A DNA stretch of 64,000 nt, from positions 16,339,501-16,403,500 of the forward strand of contig NC_092671.1 in NCBI RefSeq assembly GCF_964355755.1. The letters run 5' to 3'. Source of the DNA: Antedon mediterranea. Its lineage: Eukaryota > Echinodermata > Crinoidea > Comatulida > Antedonidae. The number at the start of each line of letters is the position of its first letter. Position 1 is the stretch's first letter. Positions 48,819 through 58,464 of this stretch are shown here, one piece after another. A program made the position numbers and the translations under genes. Under the pieces are notes generated by a model. The model had not been told where the DNA came from. It searched no databases and worked only from the letters and a program-made list of their open reading frames with translations.

Positions 48819-51800
48819 TTAAAGCTGACTTTGACTTCCATGGTAGCGTCTTCTGAATAAAACGGTTAGCAGCGCACAACAACTATACAATTCTTTTTAC
48901 AACAAATACTTTTAAAGAGTTTCTACGACAGAATTGCTTCAAAGACGAAAACAAGTATTGGAATATTAATGTAAATGGTTAGCTGTATATTCATAATATA
49001 ATATCTTCGCCGTTTTTAGTAAGTCAGTCAACATTACTCTTTAAAACGTCATATTCACATTGAAACTAAAGAACTTAAAGATTATGTTTTCGGGTAGCAT
49101 TTTCCTTCACAGAACTATGAAACTCGAGAAAAGAGAAACATAGCCAACAGCAGTGAGCGATATCTATCAACAGGAAATGTATATGTCTATATAGGACGTC
49201 AAATGTCGTAGTACGACATTGTACGCGCGCTTCCTTCATGTTCAAATATTAGCCTCGTCACGTTTGCATTAATTTTTGGCAATAATCATTTAACATTAAA
49301 ATTGTGTTTAGGGAATCAACACTTAACACTAGGTAATAGCACTTATATAGTGCCTAGATAAGTGAGTGAATAAATACGACCAAAAAAGGTTGGGAATCAA
49401 CGTCTAAAATAGTTCTTATATTCATAATAATATAAAACCACTACAATGACAAACTCTTGTCCGTTATTAATATGACAGTATACCGATATCCAATCAAATA
49501 TAACGTTGCTGAACAACCAAACACGGTTAATAATCCCCCTCTAATCAAATTAGAGGGGGATTTTTTTAATTTTAATAATTAGCTCTTTGTCTACTCTATA
49601 CGTTTACTAGGCTGATTTCTGAATGTACGTAAGCTTCAAATTCAACAGTTTTACTAAAATAATAAAAAGATCGTTAGTAGTACCTTATAATACACTTTAG
49701 TCTCTTTAGAAATGGCCCATCACATACACCAGGTGTGTCTATAAAATCAGTGTTATCTTTATTGAAGAGAGTGCTAAGTGTCGTAGATATGTTTAATAAG
49801 TCTTCTTTAATATCAGCCATGTCTTTATTGGATTCTGTAAAGAGATGAGTATACATTGTAATAACAGTATATTGACATACGTCATCATGCACATTTTTAT
49901 ACTTTGATTTTCCAACTTTTATTTACGCGATTTCATTGATAAAAATTGTCTTCCCGTACTATGATTAACAATGCTACACACAAACTTACATTTATTGTCA
50001 ATACTATCCAATCTTTTACATGTTTTAATGTTTTAGCACATTCAACGTTTAAAGTATACGTTAAATGTGTTAAAACATGAAAAATGTAAAAGATTGTTTT
50101 TATTTCTGACTGGGTTTATATTCTATTGGACATTGTGTCTCAATTGTAATTGTGTATGTTCTCGGCTCCAGGGAAAAAACAATCATGAGTTTATCTGGAT
50201 TTTCGTGGATAAATTGAATTTTAAAAAATGAAGTACAGTGGCATCTTTAGCTCAAATGACAACTGAAGTAAATTGCCCTAGGTTCAATTCCCTATAGTTG
50301 CAACCATAGTAATGTAAAAACTGGAATCTATGACCTTTCGCGCGCATATCGTGAATGTTATAGAATTTGTAGCAGGTGTATAAAATTGCGTTATATATGA
50401 CGTCATTAAAAATCAGAACAAGACACAATTATAAGGCAATTAAGCCGAGTCGTACAGCCCATTGGGACTATTCAACCTGGTTCTTTATTGAGTCTTTGAT
50501 AGATAAAAAGATGTGATCACTACTCATCTTGACAAGGTATTTAGAGTACAACGTTCTGACGCCGTATTCACATAAATTGTCGGTGACAGAGAGAAAACGA
50601 TGATACATAAATCGACGCGCGCGTACAAATGATGATAATAATACATCACACACTAGCGTAAACGTTTGTGTCACTATTATTTATTTATTACTCAAGTATA
50701 TATCTTTGTAAAATTAAAGCCAGTAAATTCCACAAAGCTCAAGAAGAAAGTTTAACTGATTTGATTTGTAGAATAATGATTGTTTTTCTCGGATTTGAGT
50801 ATAAATTAAAACTAAATCATTCACAAACACAGCTTATGAAAATTTGTTTAAATCCTATTAAGTTATACACATCATAATTAACTAATTATCATTATTGGTA
50901 AAGTAGCTTGTTCTTCTCAAACACCCGCCTTTGTTGCGTATAACCTTTTACCGTGATTTTCATTTACAGCCCTGTACTAATACGTAAATACATTTGATTA
51001 TCGGTGGTTAAAATGTCAATAAACTACAGCAAAACGAGAAATAATAAATAGTTAGTAGGGGGATTATTTACGTTTGGTAAGGCCTGTATACGCAAGTTTA
51101 GTACCTTACGGTGATGTATGTAAAGCTCTGTCTACACTATCAAATTAGTTTGACAAATAAAGTGTGATGTGCCCAAATACCTCCCACACACAACCATCAG
51201 CTCCAGTTCACCCTCCCCAAAGTCAGGACACAACGCACAAAAAACTTCATTAATTTCCAAGGAGTTTTCAATGATTGGTGAATAATCAGGAACTGAGTTA
51301 TGATTAGCAAATTGTGAACCCATTTTGGTTTGTTGTACACTATGTTTTTTTTTCTTTGATAAATTTTTTTAAATATTTATGTCAACTTCATCACTGTTTA
51401 CTTGATGCAATAACAGGAAATAAATAAAATAAATAATAAAATAAATAATAAAATATATGGTAGTAATATGGCCAATTATGGTAGTGATATTACATCATCA
51501 TGTCCATATATGGGCACATCACATTTTTTTGTCACATATAGTTTGATAGTGTAGACTTAAGGCCAATTGTGGTGGAAACTCATCTTTATGTCCAGCTTGG
51601 TACATTTGGTCCGCCTTGTGGTTCAAGGAAAGCTCTTGAGTTTGGGATAAACACCGTAAGAAAAACCTACTGACAACACGTCCTGCCAACGCATCAGTAT
51701 ATGGAAAACAGCCTCAAGTATGGTAACGGATGCTTGAGGAGGAGGGCTAAATTCCGTTAAGCTCTGTCTACACTATCAAACTTTATGCGACAAAAAATGT

Positions 51801-52137
51801 GATGTGCCCATATATGGACATGGTGATGCCATATCACTACTATTTAAGCATATCACACTTTTTTTTCAAACTAGTTTGATAGTGAAGACAGAGCTTTAGT
51901 AAGTATTTACATTTGAAGTAAAACAAATTGTATACAAACAAGAAAATATGTTTATTAAAATAATTAGTATTTGATTTACATACCTGATAATGATGTGTAC
52001 GTTCGTTTTCCCCATCTACTGTGTTTTGGAGGGTGATTGAGGCGGCGTACTGCTTCGATCGGCGTTACAGTGGATAGAATTAAAACATACACAAGAGTCA
52101 TACATAATATCGACGTCACCGGACTGTTGTTAACCAT
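48819..52137 (-). CDS. Luqin-like RWamide neuropeptide precursor, gene B (3 coding exons)
   Basis: Paralogue of gene A on the opposite strand. Coding exons: 52137-51984, 49834-49684 and probably 48852-48819, giving about 112 aa. Residues 1-29 are a signal peptide (hydrophobic core 9-24). R31-R32 precedes LNHPPKHSRW (33-42), then Gly43 and Lys44-Arg45, so a decapeptide amide is expected, aligned without gaps to gene A. Exon 2 has a longer acidic linker than gene A, then Cys89 and Cys99 with 9 residues between (family norm 10). Phases are 1 and 2, as in gene A, and the second intron again falls 8 nt after the second Cys codon. The terminal exon is inferred from an acceptor with a good branch-site match (CTAAC); it gives 11 residues counting the split codon, the same as gene A, but other acceptors are possible. 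An acceptor lies 7 nt before the ATG, as in gene A; an upstream in-frame ATG at 52224 is therefore disfavoured. First canonical poly(A) signal I see is near 47784. Confidence 0.8.
49532..49562. repeat. Perfect 14-bp hairpin with T-run
   Basis: AATCCCCCTCTAAT, loop CAA, ATTAGAGGGGGATT, then six more T. It looks like a bacterial intrinsic terminator, but the setting is a eukaryotic intron (between exons 2 and 3 of luqin-like gene B, other strand). Most likely a chance or mini palindrome. Confidence 0.7.
50009..50096. repeat. Long near-perfect hairpin, miRNA-like in shape
   Basis: Arms of 39-40 nt starting CAATCTTTTACAT and ending ATGTAAAAGATTG, with a loop of about 9 nt, one bulge, one wobble and two mismatches. 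Lies in intron 1 of luqin-like gene B. It could be a small palindromic MITE or a miRNA precursor; nothing here decides. Confidence 0.6.
50235..50310 (+). mobile_element. Possible tRNA-like SINE remnant
   Basis: GGCATCTTTAGCTCAAATGA resembles an A-box region and AGGTTCAATTCCCTAT a B box, with suitable spacing. Strongly decayed. It lies in intron 1 of luqin-like gene B, on the other strand. Confidence 0.3.
51124..51558. mobile_element. MITE family 1, copy 7, long form with foreign insert
   Basis: Left end AAGCTCTGTCTACACTATCA and right end GTTTGATAGTGTAGACT belong to the family. Between the subterminal arms lies about 290 bp not seen in the other copies. Its left half (51180-51340) has a less AT-rich, coding-like composition. 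It sits in intron 1 of luqin-like gene B. Confidence 0.7.
51760..51895. mobile_element. MITE family 1, copy 8, TTA target duplication
   Basis: AGCTCTGTCTACACTATCAA ... GTTTGATAGTGAAGACAGAGCT flanked by TTA on both sides. Lies in intron 1 of luqin-like gene B, less than 100 nt from the donor of the peptide exon. Confidence 0.8.
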
Positions 52138-52149
52138 CTTAAAACTGTA

Positions 52150-53490
52150 ATCGAAACAGAGTGAACTTACTGAGAGATGTGTGTTTACTGAACAAGTTGA
52201 ACGTTTTGTGAAGCCTTCAAACAATAATTACGGATAACGTCACTAACATGTACAACTGAAACGCAACTCGATATTGGCATAGAAACAAAACATAGACATA
52301 AGCTATGATTATTATTTTCTAATTTTTACAATAAATTGTTATATTTATATGCAAATGAGAGCTACCAACAAAATAAGCGGATTAAAGTATTATATTTAGT
52401 TAATAATAATGTTTAAAGTATCGTAAGCCAAAACTGCCTTAGATGTTCGACCTATTTGTTGTTAAGTTATAACCAATCAAAAGAAAGAACGAACGCTATT
52501 TTTCATTTGTTAAAAATGAACCCAAAGACAAAATGTATACGGTATGCTGTTTGTATCTTTGGTGTAGTTTTCCAAATTTGAGTGTACTGTAAATGGTGAG
52601 TATTTAGTGTGGTCGCACTCTCCTACACCTCAATAGAAATGCTTAGCCTCAGTATCAACTTCTATGAAGTAAAACGTCATGCCAAGATATCGCAATATTA
52701 TTTTTAAAAATGGCAAAAGCAATTAGTATGTTCATTTTGAATGTTATAATATATCGAGCCTAAGTTATCAACGAAACATTCTCGGGGGATTCGAACCCGC
52801 AAAGGGCGAGTATCATAATAATCGTTACCACAATATCACCATACATATACAATATAATTTTTCTAATTACTGAAACGTTATAGCTTACTTTCTATACATT
52901 GCATCTATTCTATTATGACATTGATATTCAATTAGATATCAGTATGGCCCAGGTTCAAATTTTCTGAATTAATCAAACAATTTTTCTTGGAATTTAACCA
53001 AAATATACATTATAGGCCTATACACGATTCCAACGTGAAATAATAAAACAAGAAATAACATTATTTACTGTAATTTAGGTTGATACCTTTAGATTTAAAA
53101 CAAGAACAAAACGATGCTCATTATACGACTCTAATTTAATATGTCTCACAATGCATGGTAGGCCCTTTAAAATGACGAATTTAAAGTACTTCAAAAAGTA
53201 TTCAGGAATCTTCACACAGCTAGGTCTTGAGTAAATAGAAAAATAAATATATTCATAAACTCTAGCTAGATTTTCATAATACATTTTGATAGGTGAAAAC
53301 AATACAACGGTAAATAAATATGTGATTATCTTACATTCCTCATTGTGAAATATCAGAGGTTCTTCCTACACAACACAACATAGCCTATTGAACATCATTG
53401 TCCTTCAAACCTTATAATACTGTATAATCACACCTATAATTAGCAACCATCAATTTCATATTAATCATTAATTACGGACAATTTCAATTC
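52150..53490. other. Upstream flank of luqin-like gene B
   Basis: Should contain its promoter and any 5' non-coding exon. None can be fixed by eye. A SINE head lies at 52780-52845. Confidence 0.5.
52780..52845 (-). mobile_element. tRNA-like SINE head
   Basis: On the - strand, GTGGTAACGATTATTATGAT (A-box side) is followed by GCGGGTTCGAATCCCCC, a near-perfect B box. No body or tail is recognisable, and the 5' end does not pair with the 3' end as in a working tRNA. Confidence 0.5.
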
Positions 53491-53496
53491 GGCACT

Positions 53497-53960
53497 TTGT
53501 CAAAATACGTAAATGACACGGCAAACGAGATTAATGACGTCACAAGATTGTATAAACCGAAGTAAAGCGAGAAAACATTGCATATTCATACAGTAGTATA
53601 CTCGCGAGCATTCCACTCGCGTGTACTTTATTAAATGAACTTTAAAAACTACATTTTCGCAATTTTAAATTCGAAAATAGGTGTAGAGTTTCAGCATTTT
53701 GTCTGATACGTAAATGACGGTATAACCAGGAATGATGTCATCATAGATACGAAAGAAGGACGTTACGTTACATATTTTAACTACACCGGCGTAGTGCACT
53801 CGTACTCGCGATTATATATAATATCGCGAGTTTTGTTTATAAACATAGCTAATTACTCCTGATTTTTTAAATATAGATATTTATCATAATCATAGTACTA
53901 AGTACAAATAGTTGAACTGTAAAATCAACAATTCAAAAATCGTGAAAAATGGGTGTAGAG
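53497..53960. repeat. Diverged duplication with CRE and TATA-like motifs
   Basis: Two rounds of TACGTAAATGAC, ATGACGTCA or ATGATGTCA, TATAAACCG or TATAACC, ACTCGCG, and GGTGTAGAG, roughly 210 bp apart. The first round has a perfect TGACGTCA (53535-53542) 8 nt before TATAAAC. No exon is seen downstream, so any promoter role is open. Confidence 0.45.
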
Positions 53961-54432
53961 AGTTGAATTAAATCTGTCTAGATGAACACTGCTTTATTCC
54001 CAGTCTGGCAATACGTTAAATAGACCAGAGAAGTAATATCGCTTCCCTGAACACACTATATCACAATCCTAGACAATCGCAATAAGAGTTCGCACAGGAT
54101 TAATCACAAATCCACACAGAAAGGCTCGACACGCTACAGAGAGAAATTACTCTTTTAATCTAATTTTGATATGACAAGCATTTTACTTTCAGAACGGCAA
54201 AGAAAAACAACATATTATATCACAACATGTACATAACAAATATTCTTATGATTAACTTTCTTGGCAAGGTGAATCAGTAGTAAGATCGTATTGACAGTGA
54301 GCATTATGTAGTAGGATAGACGACGTTAATGCCGTTAGTATTAGATATTGACTATGACAAACTAATCATGTGATGAGACTGAGCTGTTAGTTATCTGGGT
54401 GAACTGGCATATTCATGAACGTAGTAATTTAC

Positions 54433-54558
54433 CAGTGGCATAACGGCTAAAGCGCACACTGGCTAAGCCCCTGAGGGATTAAAATATGTCGAAAACGGCT
54501 AAAAACGCCCGAAGGCGTTGGAGGGTCACGGGCCTCAGGCCTTTGCGTTACGCCACTG
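54433..54558. mobile_element. hAT-type MITE with perfect 8-bp target duplication
   Basis: CAGTGGCATAACGG ... GCGTTACGCCACTG, 126 bp. TAATTTAC occurs immediately on both sides (54425-54432 and 54559-54566). Both the CAGTGGC terminus and the 8-bp duplication are those of hAT transposons. Non-coding, so it was moved by an enzyme from elsewhere. Confidence 0.85.
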
Positions 54559-54569
54559 TAATTTACCCG

Positions 54570-57560
54570 CTTGTTACCTACCCACCAAAGTTAGTAAATT
54601 CGTCCAAGCATCTAACTTAGTGGGTAAATTAACTAAGCTCGAACGGGCCAAATAATTTGGGATCAATTCTGGGGTTTATTTCTACAAAATTTTAAAGAAA
54701 TGTAAATATGATATGGGCCTACACTTTTGATTTATAGAAAATCGAATATAGGCCTATAGATATCTTTAAATGGTAGGCCTATAACTTGATATGTTTATTT
54801 CAGCCAAAACGGTTAATAAAAGTAGGCCTACAGTAATATAAAAAACAGATTTATGTATGGCTGATAACAAAATGTAAAAAAAATTTAAATGAGCGATATA
54901 CATGTCACTAAAATTTGAATAAATCAATTTATCATAATCATTCAACAATGACCTTAATTTATACATATTTAAATACTATTCATTAAGTTTAGTAATAGTC
55001 ATCGGAACAATTTTGACATTTCATAATTATTTCTCTGATGTGAAATTAATTAAACAAAAAGTCAATCGTTCTCAATCCGTTCACGCAAAAATCTGATCGC
55101 ACAGTCGTAATAAAAACGAACGTAGTAACAACTCAGCATTCGATAAATAGGTAAATGTTGATGGAATACTTTTCATAAATTGAATTTAACAGAACACCCG
55201 ACAGTCATACACAGTCTACGACTTATTATACTTACTGACGATTATATATAAATTCGAGGTGTCCAATACACATTATACGAATCGTGTTACTTCACTGCGA
55301 TACCGACAGCATATTCGTTAGATGTGATGTGAATGCGAACAGCACTAAGTGATATATATTTTGAATAATGCAAACTTTCTAACTATCCAGATATAATTCG
55401 ATAATCAGTGTAACACAACCAGTCATAATGTTGACGCGCGCGTACAAATTAGTTAGTATCAGTATTAACAAGTGCGCGTGATGTTATTGACGATATGTTC
55501 AATGACACCAAGGACACGGATAATACAGGAAGAATTCAAAAAGTCATATACGCTTCTATCCATGTTTCATTTTTAACAATTTAAGTTGTTGATGCTTTCG
55601 AAATAATATTTGCAATTCATTAAGGGAACATTTATCACTTAGTCTCAATAAGATAAAACGGATTATGTTTCCCGATACGTGATTAAATTTGCTTGTTGTT
55701 AAGGGTATCTTTCTACCAATCAACGTTATACTGAATATATTCATCTATAAATATAATACTGCTTGAATTCTACATAGGGAGCGTACAAAGTGCGTTTTAG
55801 ACGCCTTACTATGATTGAAGATTAAAAGAGCGAAAGATGACAGTGGGATAGCTACTTCACTGTCAACATTTTGAATCACACAACTTCCATAAGTATATTA
55901 CGAGTTAAAAACCCTGTAACTTTAAATTGAAATCGACAATAATATTAATAATTCAGATAAGTTACAACGATATTAACAATAATGATGACGATATTGATAA
56001 TAATACTGATAAATATGATGGTATATTTATAGTCATAGGCCTAATCATTTAATTAAACAAGAATTTCACAGCACGACAATTGTTGAACGCGCGCGCACAG
56101 GACTTTCGATATTATCAACGTTGCATCATGCACAAGGTACGTTGACATATTATTTTTCTATTCGTGGTAATAATAATAATAGTAATAATAATAATATTTT
56201 AACACGAATCACGATAAACATGAGGATTATGAGAGCTAGCTAGGACAGTGGGTTGCAACTCACAGCTCTTTCAACTCCACTCCCTAAGCCTCAAATGAGA
56301 CTTATTTTATAAGCACGATGAATTATAAAATAGTTTATCCATCTTGTAATTGGCGAGTTGGATGCGTATAAAATAAACACAATTCGATAAAAAAAACTTC
56401 AAAATTAGGCGTTATTATAATAACACACAACACACAAGTGATATCTTTTTTAACGATAATCAAACAGATAAACCCTTTTTTATATACACATTTACAAAAA
56501 ACTAACAAAATTATATTTTAATTTTGTTTCTAAAAATAAACAATAACGTCACTACGTAGTTGTTTGATTGATGACCAATGAAACGGTTAATTCGTTTTAC
56601 TATTAATTTATAAAAAAGAACAACAAATTATACATCAGAGCTTTTATCTGAAAATGTGGAGCAATTTAACATGGTTATACGTGAGAACCCATTGTCAGTA
56701 TAGTAATGTTTAATTGAAGACTGACCCGGCCCAGATCATGTTTTAAATAATACACCGTTTACTCATTCGCATTGGATCTAATTAATTTACGTGAGAAAAT
56801 AAAATAAAAATAATTTACATTTCACATTCATTTGTTTAGCAGGCAAAAATAAAGTTATATGCATCTTAGTTTTTGAATAAAGACAAGTTGAAAATTAAAC
56901 AAAGGAGAGAGAAAACAGTTACTAGGGAAGAGTTTCCCACTAGCTAATTACAAAATCTATGTTAGAGCAATATCACCTTTTATTTAAATCAGGTTCTTAC
57001 CAGTAAGCATCCTTTGATATTATAACAGCAATGAAAATACAATTATGTTCAGTCTAGACTATACATACCGTTTGAGATCTCTAAGTAGATTATTGAATGC
57101 GTTTGGTTTCAAATAAAACACCGATGAATGAATTCGTTGCTCGCTATTCTTAATAAAACTACAATAAAAAGGCAATTGCACTTAAGACTATAGTGTTATT
57201 CTTGTTTAACGAGGTAACCCATCAGTCTCAGATTTAATAAAAGTGTAAACTTGTTTCAGCTCAGCTGGCGGATTTATAACGCAACTGAGCTAGACTTTCA
57301 ATCGTTTGGGGGCAGTATAGAAAAAAGGAATGCAATGGGAGTCCCCCGGCGATGAATAAAAAAAAACACGCCCACCAGTTAAGAATGACAACTTAAGATA
57401 CCACGAAATAGCCTACTTTTATAGTTGATACAAGCTTATTTGTTGTCAATCAGTCTACAACTTACAAAATATCGTAATATAATAACGCGTGTACAGTAAG
57501 GTACTAAATATATTTCAATTTCCGGTTAAGAAAGTCTGAATGAGGGGTCTGTGGGTACCC
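54570..57560. other. Gene-less AT-rich stretch
   Basis: (AAT)n-type runs at about 56170-56195. ACTAGGGAAGAGTTTCCC at about 56922 faintly recalls the family 2 MITE end. No exon recognised. Confidence 0.5.
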
Positions 57561-57564
57561 AGTA

Positions 57565-57597
57565 CAGCCAGACACACAACCGTTGTGTGTCTGGCTG
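57565..57597. repeat. Perfect 15-bp hairpin
   Basis: CAGCCAGACACACAA, loop CCG, TTGTGTGTCTGGCTG. The arms are much more GC-rich than the surroundings. Possibly a fused terminal-repeat pair of a lost element. Confidence 0.7.
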
Positions 57598-57599
57598 CA

Positions 57600-58460
57600 C
57601 TGTTACAGTGTGTGAAGGCACACGTTCAAAAAGAGTTGAAAATCAACTTGTGTCGTTAGATCACTAAATTTTAAAAAAAATGTGTTTATGTAGGCAGGGC
57701 TTAGTGTAGGCAAGAAAGAGTATTGGCATTTTAAATGATACAATACACAATTAGTAAGCCTCAAATCATCTCTATGCTCAAATTAAGTCTTTTTGTTAAA
57801 TGAAAACATACATTTTTTTTGCAATCATGCAAACAAAGAATACAATGCATTGCTGAACTCACCTGGTACGAGACGTGTAGTACAACACCGTCAATTAGAA
57901 CTTGTTGTTTGTAGCTGACGTTCAGCCATTAATGCATTAATTAAGCTATATCCATTAGATAATATACACATAGAACAGCCAAAATATTATGACACGGTGT
58001 CCTCCCACGTTAAAGTTATTATATTACTATTACTATCGGTCCCCTAACGGGGTTTTATTTATGTTTAGGCCTCTGGCCCTTATATCTTACATACAAATCA
58101 TACAATAATATTTTCTGGTATATAAAATGTATACTGTACATCTTTATGTGGATCTACAGTATTTCACAATAACAGTGTCCATGATGTAAACAAAGTTTGT
58201 GTTTGCACTTTTTATTATCAAATAATTAATCAGTATAAGTATACTCATTCAGCGCGCCAAAGTTGTAAAAAAAAATTACCAACGTTATTACACTTAATTG
58301 ATAGATTACAACATTTTAAAAGAATTTTAGTCTCCTCTCCTAAATATTGTAGAGGAATGATCTGGTCTGTAAAATGTCCACTTGCAATATCGATTGAGGG
58401 CGCTAAACTAAACTTCTGGTTTTATATTGTTTGTTTATTTTCTGTATTTTCGTGTGCCGT
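57600..58460 (+). other. Upstream flank of IGBP1
   Basis: Expected to hold the IGBP1 promoter. No TATA box is obvious near the start. GATTGAGGGCGCTA at about 58393 is the only GC-rich motif near the ATG. 58030-58085 resembles a LINE tail on the - strand (AATAAAACCCCGTTAGGGG) but is unproven. Confidence 0.4.
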
Positions 58461-58464
58461 CATT

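Noticed and set aside
49532-49562. Intrinsic (bacterial-type) terminator
   Set aside because: The setting is eukaryotic intronic DNA; hairpin plus T-run has no such meaning here.
50468-50674. Possible C-terminal exon of luqin-like gene B
   Set aside because: It has the right strand and a cysteine but no second Cys at the right spacing and no phase-1 acceptor; the exon at 49684-49834 fits phase, spacing and the following intron.
58357-58464. Upstream in-frame ATG for IGBP1
   Set aside because: It would add 36 hydrophobic residues, unlike any TAP42-family N-terminus; a cytosolic protein should not carry them.
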